Shown here: positions 11,351 to 21,127 of the stretch, one piece after another
Position numbering within the stretch: the first letter of the stretch is position 1
How the letters are laid out: each line of letters begins with the position of its first letter
Assembly: GCA_024703915.1 (NCBI GenBank)
Contig: CP087969.1
Location: forward strand, 248,001 to 312,000
Direction of reading: 5' to 3'
From: Massilia sp. H-1
Lineage (GTDB): Bacteria > Pseudomonadota > Gammaproteobacteria > Burkholderiales > Burkholderiaceae_D
Length of the DNA stretch: 64,000 nucleotides
Notes under the pieces: model-generated
Database searches by the model: none
What the model was told of the DNA's origin: nothing
Seen by the model: the letters and a program-made list of their open reading frames with translations, nothing else
Translations under genes and position numbers: made by a program

Positions 11351-11443
11351 GTCCTCGCGCAGGCGGGGACCCATACCACGCATGCGCCGTCGCGGAGCAC
11401 GTGTGCCATGGGGCTGGCGCATGCGCCAGCCCTGCGCGAGGAC
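11351..11443. repeat. REP-like inverted repeat between convergent genes
   Basis: Outer arms GTCCTCGCGCAGG (11351-11363) and CCTGCGCGAGGAC (11431-11443) are perfect reverse complements. Just inside the right arm is a perfect palindrome, GCTGGCGCATGCGCCAGC (11413-11430). The structure sits between two convergent stops, so it could act as a bidirectional terminator or be a dispersed REP element. Confidence 0.65.
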
Positions 11444-11452
11444 GACGGCGTT

Positions 11453-11867
11453 TTACGGCACGCTCAGAATCACCTTCACGCTGTCGTCAACCGATCCCCT
11501 GTCGATGTAGCCGATCGCACTCACGTCGGCCGCCACCGCCTTTTTCACTTCGGCCGCATTTTTGTACTCCTTGGGTGCGGTGCCCTTGCCGGTAAAGACC
11601 AGCTTGGACCAGATGGTCTTGACCTGCGCCGAATCCTTCTGCAGCACCTTGGTATGGAACTCGTTGCGGATCGCGACCCCGTCGTCGTATTCGATCGGTG
11701 TGAACAGTGTCGACTTCCCAAGGAAGAACTGGGCCGCCTGCTCGCTGAACATGCGCGAAGCCGGGTTCTTGGGATTGACGATCACCACCAGGTCGGTCGC
11801 CAGCGCGGGCACACTCGATGCAGCCAGGCTAGGCCGCCAGCAGCATCATGCCGATTGTCGTTTTCAT
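11453..11867 (-). CDS. Periplasmic phosphate-binding-like (PstS-related) protein
   Basis: ATG is preceded by AGGGAGG. The signal peptide reads MKTTIGMMLLAAGLAASS after repairing GCCTAGC near 11830. The mature part, ATDLVVIVNPKNPASRMFSE, then FFLGKSTLFTPIEYDDG and VSAIGYIDRGSVDDSVKVI, matches the short PstS-like substrate-binding proteins of about 135 aa. It starts 11 bases after the stop of the porin gene and is clearly co-transcribed with it. Ligand not shown; phosphate or a related oxyanion is inferred from the family. Confidence 0.75.
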
Positions 11868-11878
11868 GGCTGCCTCCC

Positions 11879-13084
11879 TTAGAACACGAAGTCGATGCTT
11901 AGGCGGCATAAACGGTGACAGGGCCGGAGAAGCCGGGCTTGACGTTGATGAAGGCACCGGCGCCGTCTTTCGGCGAGATGCGGTCCACCTGCACCTTGAG
12001 TGCGGCGGACTTGCTGAAGTCCCAGCGCATCCCCACCGCGTTATTCGACTGCAGTCCGGCCTTGACGACCGAATTGACGCCCGCAGTGAGCGCGGCCAGC
12101 GGCCCCGTGGTCGGCAAGCTTAAGCATAGGTGCAGGTCCGTATCCTGCTTGATGTTGCCGTAGTAGTAGTACGGCGTGATTTTGCCGAAGCGGTAGCCCA
12201 GCATCACGTAATAGGACGTGGTGCCCATCACGGTGCGCGATTCCGTCTTGCGCACCGCGTACTCGCTTTGCACCAGGAAGTTCTTGTAGTCGAGGGTGTA
12301 GCCGATCGAGGTGAACGAGCCGCGCACATCGGTCACGCCGAGGTCGTCGGCCACCTGGGTCAGGCCGACCTGGCGCAGCGTGGCCAGCAAACCGTTGAGG
12401 GTCGGGTTGTTTTCGACCGAGAACTCGGCATCGGCACGCCCGAAGCGGAAGGTGTTCGGGCCGTTCTCGGCAATGATATGCAGGGCGGTGACGGGCTTGA
12501 ACTTGACCTTCACGCCATTCGGCTGCTTGCTGGTCGAGCGTCCCACGCCGAACTGCGCGGTCAGGGTCGTGTCGCCGAAGGTGTCCTGGTAGACGATGTC
12601 GACACCATCGAAGGAGTCGGCCGACACCTGGCGGTACACTTCAGTAGAGCAGGGCGCAGCATGGTATTGGCGTAGCCGACGTTGCGGAAGTCGGAAATCA
12701 TGTACACCGGCAGGCCGATGCGGCCCGCGCGCAAGTCGATCTTGTCGCTCGCTTTGAACTTGGCGAAGGCCCACGCCAGTTCGGCGCCCCAGTGGCCGCG
12801 CTCCTGCCTGCGCGCCAGGCCCTGGGCCGTGAACGAGAGGCTGTCGCTGGTCTTGACGGTGGCCTGAATGCCGAAGTTGGAATCGACGCCAGTGCGGGCG
12901 TCTTCAGCTTGGCGCCAGACGCCTGGTTGGGTCGGATGAATTCGGCCTGGTCGGTGTCGGTCATGGTGACCGCTGCCGAGCCGAATCCACTGATGGTCAC
13001 GGTCGGACCGTCTGCCGCCTGGGCCGACATCATGAAACCCACGAGCATCGCGGTGACCAGGGTCGAGCGTATTGGTTGCGTCAT
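11879..13084 (-). CDS. Outer-membrane porin-like beta-barrel protein
   Basis: The signal peptide ends at MMSAQA (about residue 23). The mature chain starts ADGPTVTISGFGSAAVTMTD, typical of a porin first strand, and continues with alternating strands such as TSYYVMLGYRFGKITPYYYY. After repair at 11900 the C-terminus is ASIDFVF, ending in Phe as outer-membrane barrels do. Length is about 400 aa. Breaks lie near 11900, 12122, 12645 and 12895. It is paired with the PstS-like gene, so it may serve anion uptake. Confidence 0.75.
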
Positions 13085-13308
13085 TCTGTCTCCTCGTTAT
13101 TGATCGTCGTCCTGCAACCCTAGTTTGTGCCTGTGCAATTCATTTGTGTACTCAAACCTATGCCCATGTGACGAATGTGTTGTAATGGAAGAACACCTAC
13201 GGGCGCTGGCGCGCTTCAATATTAATGAACAAATAATCTTGCCAGGCATTGCCCATTGCTTGTCTGGCAAATAGAATCATTGTTCAACATCCAGGGGAGA
13301 GCTTAGGC

Positions 13309-13784
13309 ATGCAATCGAGTGCAACCACGGTGGCGCAATATCTGTCGGAACTGGCGCCGGAGCGGCGCGATGGTGTCGGCCGTGCGCGATGTCGTGCTGG
13401 CCAATCTCGATGCGGATTACTGCGAGACCATGCAGTACGGGATGATCGGCTATGCCGTGCCGCACAGCGTCTTTCCGCCCGGCTATCACTGCGACCCGAA
13501 AACAACCCTTGCCGTTCGCGGCGATCGCCTCGCAAAAGAATTATGTGTCGCTGTATCTGATGGGACTGTACGTGGGTTGCAGCAGCAGGGCGGAAACGGA
13601 CGAGGCGAGCTGGTTCCGCGCGGCCTGGGCGGCGGCGGGAAAGAAAAAGCTGGACATGGGCAAGGTCTGCGTCCGCTTCAAGAAGCTCGACGAGATCGCG
13701 CTCGACGTGATCGGCGAAGCGATACGCCGCTTACCGGCGCACGAATTCATCGCCCGCTATCAACAGGCGATGAAGAAAGACTGA
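13309..13784 (+). CDS. DUF1801-like protein
   Basis: The start is ATG after CAGGGGAGAGCT, which contains a GCTTAGGC string that probably lengthens the spacer. The sequence VAQYLSELAPERR..MVSAVRDVVLANLDADYCE, then IGYAVPHSVFPPGYHCDP, YVSLYLMGLYV and MGKVCVRFKKLDEI fits the DUF1801/YdhG-like fold, a small alpha-beta domain of about 155 aa. Biochemical role not established. Breaks are near 13370 and 13505. The gene stands alone. Confidence 0.7.
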
Positions 13785-13790
13785 ATGGCG

Positions 13791-13892
13791 TCAACTCATC
13801 AGCACAAAGATGATCAGGGCGGCACCGGCCAGCATGACCGCTTCCAGGCCGAACACCACGGCGGGAATGCGCAGTTCCTCGGGAATTTTCAT
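13791..13892 (-). CDS. Small single-pass membrane protein, 33 aa
   Basis: ATG is preceded by GGAGAC at five bases. It encodes MKIPEELRIPAVVFGLEA followed by VMLAGAALIIFVLMS: a short polar head and one membrane helix. It is intact, lies in the gap between two convergent genes and has no resemblance to their reading frames. Unknown function. Given its size it could be chance, but the ribosome site and clear helix favour a real gene. Confidence 0.5.
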   Translation of the reverse strand: MKIPEELRIPAVVFGLEAVMLAGAALIIFVLMS

Positions 13893-13954
13893 GATGCGTC
13901 TCCATGCAAATCAAGCACTGTTATCAGTGTATGAAATGATTCGAAAAGCGCAAG

Positions 13955-16192
13955 TCAGATCAGTTTGCGCGTGACCCGGAAACCAACGATATCGTTGCTG
14001 AGTGCGGCTGAGAAACCATTGCGCAGCGCCGCGCGCAGGTAGCGCGGGTTGTACAGCCAGGAACCGCCGCGCAGGATGCGGCGGCTCTGGTCGCCGCCCG
14101 TTTCCCAGGCCATGCCGGTATTCGGGGCGCCGTCGTAGTTGTCGTGCACCACGTCCTGCACCCATTCCCACACGTTGCCGTGCATGTCGAACAAGCCCCA
14201 GGGATTGGGCGGGAAGGCAGCCGGCCGGGGTCGTTCCCTGGCGGTACTCGCCCCTGGGGCTGCCGTTATAGGTGTAGTTGCCGTCGTAGTTGGCCAGGCT
14301 GGTGTTGATCTCGTCGCCGAAGCTGAATGCGGTCTTGGTGCTTAAGCACGGCAGGCATATTCCCATTCGGCTTCGCTCGGCAGGCGGTAAGTCTGGCCCG
14401 TCATCTCGCTGAGCCAGCGCACATACTGCTGCGCGTCGTGCCAGGTCACGCCCACCACCGGGTGGTTGTCGGCCTGGCGGAAACCGGGCGCGGCCCAGTT
14501 GACCTCACCCTGCGGCTGCCAGCCGGTGGCGCGCACGAACTGGCGCCACTCGCCGACCGTGACCGGATAGCGTCCCATCGCGATCGGCTGCTCGATGCCG
14601 ACCCAGTGCTGCGGCGTCTCGCGCGCCAGCCAGGATGGCTGGGCGCCAAGCTTCCATCGCCTTGCGCCGCTCGACCTCGTTCGATCCCATTTGAAAGCGG
14701 CCGGTGGGAATGAGCACCAGCTCGGGACCGGTGCCGCTGCCGTCGCTGAAGCGGTCGCGCAGCACGCCCTCGGTGTCGGCCACCGGGCTGTCGGGCGAAG
14801 GAATCAGGGCCGCCAGTTCGTCGGCGGTGCGCGCGGCCAGGTCGGCGCGGGCGCGTTCCTGCTCGCTGCGGTAGGCCGCCGCCGCCTTGGCTTGCAGCGC
14901 GCCCGCTGCAGATCCTCCTTGGCCTGGCGCGCCTTGGCCGCGTCGGCCTCGCGCCGCTCGAGCAGCTGGCGCCGCAGCGCTTCCTTGCGCTCGCGCTTGG
15001 CCACTTCGGCTTCGGCGCGTTCGAGCGCTTCCTGTTCGCGCCGCTGCTTTTCCTTGATCAGCTGGGCCGCTGCCGCCGCTTCCGCCTCGGCCTTGCGGCG
15101 CAATGCCAGCTGCGCCAGGCGCTGCTCTTCTTTCGCGCGCGGGGCCGCCTGCTCGGCCGCCAGTTCCTGGGGTGTGGGGCCGACGGCCGCGTTCAGGGCC
15201 GCCAGCAAGGCCGTCACCGAGGCCGGGCGTGCATCCGGGTCCCAGGCAAAGCCGGACTTGAGCACGTCCCACTGGGGCGCCGTGAGCGCCTCCGGCTGTG
15301 GCGGCTCGTGGCTGGCGCTGCGCGGACCGTCGAACGGCATGCGCCCTTCAACCATCTGATAGATCATGACCGCCACCGCGTACACGTCGAGCGCGCGGCC
15401 CGGCTGGCGCTGCAGGGTGCCCGCTTCCGGCGCCCGGTAGCTAAGCCGTGCCGGAACTGGCCTAGCGCTTCCAGGCCGATGCTGCTGGCACTGCTGCGCG
15501 CCCGCGCGGCGATGCCGAAGTCGAGCAGCTTGATCTCGCCTTTTTTGGTCAGGAACACATTGCCCGGCTTGATATCGCGGTGCACCAGCTTGTGCTTGTT
15601 CCATGCGTATTCCAGCGCCTCGGCCACGGGGGCGAGCAGCTCATCGACTTGTTCAAGCGTGAGCGGACCTTCGCGCGAGCAGGCTGTCGAGGTCTTCCCC
15701 CTCCAGGCATTCCATGATGATGAAGTAGCTGGCGGTGGCCGGGTCCTGGGCCCATTCGTAGACGCGCACGATGTGTTCGTGCGCCAGGCGGCGCGCCTGG
15801 GTCGCCTCCTCGATCAGGAGCTTGGCGTGGCTGGGGCTCTGGGTCAGCATCGGCGGCAGGATCTTGAGCGCGACCATCGCGCTGTGGCCCAGCTCCGCGT
15901 GGGTGGCCAGGTCGGTGGCCTGCCACACCTGGCCCATGCCGCCGTGCGCGATCAGGCGTTCGAGCCGGTAGCGCCGGTTCTGGGGCCCGATTTCCTGGCT
16001 AAGCCATGAGGCCGATCTCGGTGCCCTGCTTGATGTGGATCGCGGCCTAAGCATGGGCGTGGGCATGCGTCCCGGCGGCGCGTATTCGGCGTCCAGTATG
16101 GCGTTCTTGCGGCTGTCGAATTCCTGCTGGCTCAGCAAGCCGTCTTCGTGCAGGGCGCGCAGTTCGCGAATCTTGTCTCTTGCCGTTTGCAT
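13955..16192 (-). CDS. SHOCT-Ser/Thr kinase-coiled coil-FGE-sulfatase fusion protein
   Basis: ATG at 16192 lies eight bases after the upstream stop. Residues 1-35 are a SHOCT domain (KIRELRALHEDGLLSQQEFD). The kinase domain follows: RLIAHGGMGQVWQ, VALKIL, YFIIMECLEGEDL, VHRDIKPGNVFL, LLDFGIAA, YRAPEA, DVYAVAVMIYQM. A long charged coiled coil rich in Ala, Glu, Arg and Lys comes next (about residues 370-490). The C-terminal 250 residues form a formylglycine-generating-enzyme-like domain: ELVLIPTGRFQMGS, YPVTVGEWRQFV, RLPSEAEWEYACRA, FDMHGNVWEWVQD, LRGGSWLYNPRYLRA, DIVGFRVTR. Complete HRD, DFG and APE elements argue for an active kinase. Multiple repairable breaks occur between 14235 and 16050. 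Confidence 0.85.
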
Positions 16193-16200
16193 CGGTCCTG

Positions 16201-18442
16201 TCAGGTTTGAATCGCCGCGCCGCAGCGGGCGCAGAAATGATCGTTCGGTCCTACCGGATGGCCATTCGGGCAAACGGCTTGGCGCCTGATGATAGCGCAC
16301 CTGCGCGCCCGCCTGGGCCACCCCGGCGCCCAGCTCCGCCTGGCTCTTGAGCGCCGCCTTGTTCACGTCATTCTGCAGATTGAGCAGATCGAGCTGGTGG
16401 CGCCGGTCCTTGTCCACTTCCAGGTTGCGGCGGGCCTGCTCCTGCTCCACCTGCTGCTGCGCGATGCGGGCCGCTTCCATCCGGCGTGACCGCGTTGGTG
16501 GCCGCCACCACGCCCGCCAGCGCGGCCAGCTGCTGCGCGCTCATGCTTAACGTGGACCTGGGTTTTCAGCACATCGGCCAGGGCGGCCGCATTCAGGCCA
16601 TGCCGCCAGCGCCACCTTGGCCGTGTCGCTCATGGCGCCGATCGATTCGGCGCGCGCGATCTCGGTGCGGGCCAGCGCGATCTCGTGCGCGTGCTGGGCG
16701 TATTTCTCTTCGCGGACGTGGTCCATGCGGCGCAGCTCCTGCTGCCAGGCCGCTTCCTGCTCCTGCTGGCGCAGCGCATGGCGGCGCTGCTCGGCGTCGA
16801 GCTCGATCTGCTGGGTCTGGCGCGCATGGATGCCGTCCGCCTCGATCGTGCGCAGCAGCTTTTCGTACTGGGCGATCGATTCGGCCTGGGCGCCGGTGCG
16901 CCGCATGCCTTCGATTTTCTGGGTGATCTGCTCGACCTCGGCCTTGCTTACCGCATCCTTGACGGCGTCGGCGCGCAGCAGCTCGCGCTGGCGGTCGAGC
17001 GCGAGCTGGTCTTCCCACTCGGCCACGCGCGCCGCTTCGCGCTTGTGCGCGGCATTGGTCAGGGCCAGCGCCTGCCAGCGCGCCTGGTGATGTTCGTCTT
17101 CGATCTCGCGTTCGCGGCGCGCCGCATCCTGCTGCTTCTGGTGCAGCCGGACCAGTTCGGCGCGTTTGCGCGCTTCGTCCTCGATGCCCAGCGCCTGGCT
17201 GATCTTGTTCTCGATCTGCTGCTGCAGCAACTGGTGCGAGAAACGCTGCTGCGCCATCTGGCGCGCCTCGCTGGCGCCCTGCTGGGCGATTTCGAGCTCG
17301 GTGCGCATGTGGATTTCGGCCAGCCGGCGCAGGTGCGCCCACTGGGTCGATTCGTCTTCGCGCGCGGCGCCCTTCTTGGCCAGCTCGTGTTCGAGTTCGG
17401 CCACGATCTCGCTTGGCGCCCCGTTCCAGCGCCTGCTTGCGGTTCTTGGAGTCGACGATGCGGCCATACAGTTCGATCTCGCGCGCACCGCCTGCAGGCG
17501 CTCGGCGCTGGCCAGGGTTTGCTCGGCGGTGGCGATGCTCTCGTCCTGGCGCAGTTCCTGGCGCCGGCTGCTGCAGGCGCACGGCCTGTTCCTCGCGCCA
17601 GATGGCTTGCCATTCCTGTTCGTTGTACAGCTGGTCGAGCTGCATCGCGTGTTCAACCTGGACCCGGCGGTCGTCCGCCACCAGCCACAGGCTGCCCACG
17701 CGGGCGCGGTTGGCGTCGAATTTGTCATGGCGCAGGGCCAGCGTGTCGACCTGCACCACCGCCAGGCCGTACTGGGCCAGCCGCATCTTGAGCGCGCCCT
17801 GCAGGCGTTCGTCCAGCTGCGGGCGCAGATCGCGGTTGGCGGCCATGTCGCGGATCGGCTGGCCGAACGATGAATTCGGCCGCCAGCTGACGCACCGACG
17901 GCGCCAGCAGCTCGCGCAGGTGCTCGGTGGTGACCACGCCCGGCATGGTCATGAAATGCTGGGCAAAGGCGCTCACCTGCTCAATCCGGATGCTGACCAC
18001 GAAGCGGGCCGAGACGGCCAGATGTTCGGCCGTCTGGAGACCGTCGAAATCGAATTCGACCGGCATGGCGGCGCTGCGGGTGATCAGGATCTCGGCGTGC
18101 TGGTTGCGCAGCAAATGATTGAGACGGGTAAAGAAACCCTCGATCTCGTACTCGCCTTGCGGCACTTCGGTCGCCTTGTCCCCCTGCAAGATGTACGCGG
18201 GGTGGTGGCTTAAGCACACGCGCAGCATCTTGACGAACAGGCCAGAGAGTTCCTTGACGCCAAAAAAAACGGCCAGTTCATTGTCCCCAGGAATCCAGCG
18301 ATTGTCTTCGAAGATCGGTTCGCTGCGGCAGGGCGCCCAGGGTCAGGCCGCACTGGGCGCAATAGCCGGATTCATGCTAAGCATTCTTATGCTCACAGCA
18401 GCGCGGGCATGTGACCCCGCCAAGTCCGAACATCTGGAACAT
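16201..18442 (-). CDS. SPFH-domain protein with zinc ribbons at both ends
   Basis: ATG follows AGGAG. The N-terminus has CPRCCEHKNA and, after a repaired stop at 18377, ESGYCAQCGLTLG: a four-Cys ribbon. An SPFH/band-7-like region follows (AYILQGDKATEVPQGEYEIE, AILITRSAAMPVEFDFDGLQ, LAVSARFVVSIRIEQ). Then come about 350 residues of highly charged coiled coil (for example REREIEDEHHQARWQALAL). The last residues form a second ribbon, CPNGHPVGPNDHFCARCGAA. No signal peptide or membrane helix is seen. It sits eight bases upstream of the kinase-FGE gene. Likely a cytoplasmic scaffold; this is inference. Confidence 0.75.
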
Positions 18443-18504
18443 ATGAGACTCCTGATTAAACATGCTGCATGGTGTTTCAGTCGTATGCGCCCCGACAAGC
18501 GATT

Positions 18505-20556
18505 CTAGCAGGGGACAGCATGCCTTACATTGCTGGCGCGAAGCGTGCGCCGCCGTACTAAATGATGCCGATCCGGTCGATACAGACGAGGCTGGCTCCA
18601 CGCGCGCAGGCAGGCTCCTGCAAATTCCGGCCGCAGCGACGCTTCCCACGCCCGGGGCAGCAAGATCCGGTCGCTTTACCACCGCTTCGCGCGCGATCAG
18701 CACGCATTTCGGCTCGCCCCCTTCGACCGTGTCCACCCTCCCCGCATGCCAGGCGCCCGAACAGCCGCTGGCGATGATGCGCCCGCGCGGCACCCATTCG
18801 CGCCCGCGCGCCAGGCGATCGGCCATGACCAGGGCCAGCTCGAAGGAATTGCCCTGGAACTGAGGCTGGCCAAAGCGCACCACCGTGCGCCAGCGGCCCA
18901 GCGCGCGGCCGTCGAAATGGCGGGCCCCGACCAGGGCCTGGCGCACGGCCAGCTGGCGCGTCAGATCCAGGCCCGGCGTGGCGATGCTGTCGTCTTCCTC
19001 GCCGCCGGGCGCGGCCAGCGGATAGACGCTGACCTCGACCCAGCACAGGCTGTCGTTGATGCCGCCGCTGTGCAGCGGGAACCAGGCGCGCGCGCTCGAT
19101 ACGCAGTCGCCGCAATCGGGCTGGCCGGTAAGGCTGCCCAGCCAGCCCAGGCTGCCGCCCAGCAGCGCGCCGTCCGGCGCCAGATCGTGGCCCCCGATGC
19201 GGCCCAGCTGCCACTGCGCCGACCAGCCGTTGGCGTGCACATTGGGCGGCGCCTGCCACACGCCGCGCACCATGCGGTCGGCCAGCACGACGGCCAGCTC
19301 CCAGTCGCGTTCATGGCGCGCCGGTGCCGGATCGATGCTGATGACGACCTGATCGCGGCTGTCGAAGCGCGCTTCGGTGTGGCGCGCCAGGCGCACCACC
19401 TGCTGCATGCGTTCGGCCAGCGCCGGCTCGCCCGCCGCGCCGCATTTGACGTCGGCCCCGGCCAGGGCGCGCGGCGGGTGGCGGTCACCGTGGCCACGGC
19501 GCCGCTGGCGAGCGTGGTGCGGCATTGGACGCTGTCGGGCAGTGCGTTCATGGCGTGGCGCGCCGCGCGGCGCAGGCAAGTTCAAGGTTGGCGAGGATGC
19601 GGTCAGCCTCGTCGAAGATGGCGTCCAGTTCCGCTGCGGGCGTGCGCGCGCTTCGCGCCAGCAGCGCCCAGGTGTCGTCCAGCGCGGCCAGCGCGGCGGC
19701 GCTGTGGCGGGCGCGCCGCAGCTGGCTGTCGGCGTCCAGCACAACGCCGGGTGCGGCCAGCGACAGCGCTTCGGCATGGTCGACACCGACAAGTTCAATT
19801 GCACCAGGCGCTGCAGCAGGTCCTGGTGCTGGCGGAACAGCGCTTGACCAGGCGGCAGCGCCGTCAGGCGCAGCGCGCTAGTTACGCACGGCAGCTCGAG
19901 GAACAAACGGCGCAGCGCCTGCGCGTCGTCCGGCGGCGGCGCCGCTGGTGCGGGCGCCGCTTCGGGCGGGTGCCCGCCTGGTGCGGCGCGCGCCAGCAAG
20001 CGCTGTGCGAAGTCGACGCTCTCGCCCAGGTCCACCGGCACGCAGTCGGCCACCGACAGGCCGAAGCGCGTGTACAGCAGCTGATTGAGGCCGGCGCGAA
20101 AGGCATCCCACTCGTCGGGCGTGGTGCAGGGTGGCAGTGCCAGATTGCCCTGGGCCAGTTCGCGCTGGAGCGTGGCGTCCAGCAGTTCGCACAGCGCAGC
20201 GAGGGGCATGCCGTCGGCCGCTTCGCTGGCCAGATACAGGTCGAAGCGCTGCTGGGCCAGGCGCGGGTCCGGGCTGTCGACACCGAAGGTCAGGCGCAGC
20301 CCCAGTTCCAGGCGCTGCCGGAAACGGCAGCAGGTCCGCGCTGTACGGGCCGGGATGAAAGCACACGGCGCGTTCGTGGTCGCCGCAGTCGATCCGGCTG
20401 CTTAAGCCGGGACGCGGCGCGTGCGCCCGCCCTTGTCGAACACCACGCCGGTGCAGCGGCGGGCACCAGCGCGCCCCTGGCCAGCGCTTGCGCGAGCGTG
20501 CCGCTGCCGGGCGCCGATGCAACCGGCTCCTTCGGGCGCGCGAACAGCCGCATCAT
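18505..20556 (-). CDS. Lon (S16)-protease-like protein with duplicated domain
   Basis: ATGATG at 20556/20553 overlaps the upstream stop. The C-terminal domain reads QGNSFELALVMADRLARG, then RIIASGCSGAWHAGRV and EGGEPKCVLIAREAVV. Its spacing matches the Lon proteolytic domain (GPSAG serine, TGE..LRGRVLPVGG, KEK lysine), with Ser of GNS and Lys of EPK at the catalytic positions. A preceding segment, DWELAVVLADRMVRGVWQ through SAQWQLGRI, looks like a copy lacking the serine. The N-terminal half (MPLAALCELLDATLQRELAQ) is of unknown type. No AAA+ module is present. The end at 18505 is inferred from frame repair (DRILLPRAWEASL). Breaks lie near 18690, 19550, 19775 and 20300-20460. Confidence 0.6.
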
Positions 20557-21127
20557 GCGTGCACCGGCTCCACCGCGAAGGCGGCGCCGAACTCCTGAAA
20601 GTGGGGACCGGGCGGCGTGTCGAACGGCCAGGCGTTTTCGCACTCGCCGTCGGCATCGAGACTGCCCTGCAGGACGATCGCGCCGCCGCCATCGAGCACG
20701 CGCAGCAAGGGCTGCTCGCGCACCAGGCGCGCCGCAAACGGCGCATTGGCGTCCAGCGCGAGAATCACGCGCCAGGCGCCATCCTGCTCGAGGAAATGCA
20801 GGACCCAGTGGCCGTCGTCGGTGGCCAGCGCCGTCACGGGGCCGCTGCTGGCGGCACGCAGCATGCCGGCTGCTGCCGCTCCAGGCGTCCGGCGCGCACG
20901 CCTTTGCGCGGCTAGGCCGACAGCGTGCGCAGGCGGCGCTGGGTCAGGGGCGAGGCGCGCAGGGCCGCCTGCTCATCGGCGGTCAGCCGATGGCTGCCGT
21001 CCATGGCGGCCAGCAGAATGGCGTCCGACAGCAGCAGACGGTCGCCCTCGACCCGGCGCGCCAGCAGCAGCGCCGCTTCCAGCTTGCGCTGCACGTCTTC
21101 AGTCTTGTTCACATCGTTTCCTTTCAT
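20553..21127 (-). CDS. Unknown protein of the kinase/SPFH/PBP operon
   Basis: The start is ATG at 21127 (ATGA overlap with the upstream stop) or GTG at 21112, which has AAAGGAAA in front. The N-terminal part is helical (VQRKLEAALLLARRVEGDRL, LTADEQAALRASPLTQRRLR). A stop at 20914 within GCCTAGCC is taken as artefact, joining to a beta-rich part (DGHWVLHFLEQDGAWRVILA, PLLRVLDGGGAIVLQG). About 190 aa, cytoplasmic, no recognised family. If the stop at 20914 is real there would be two small genes here. Confidence 0.5.
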
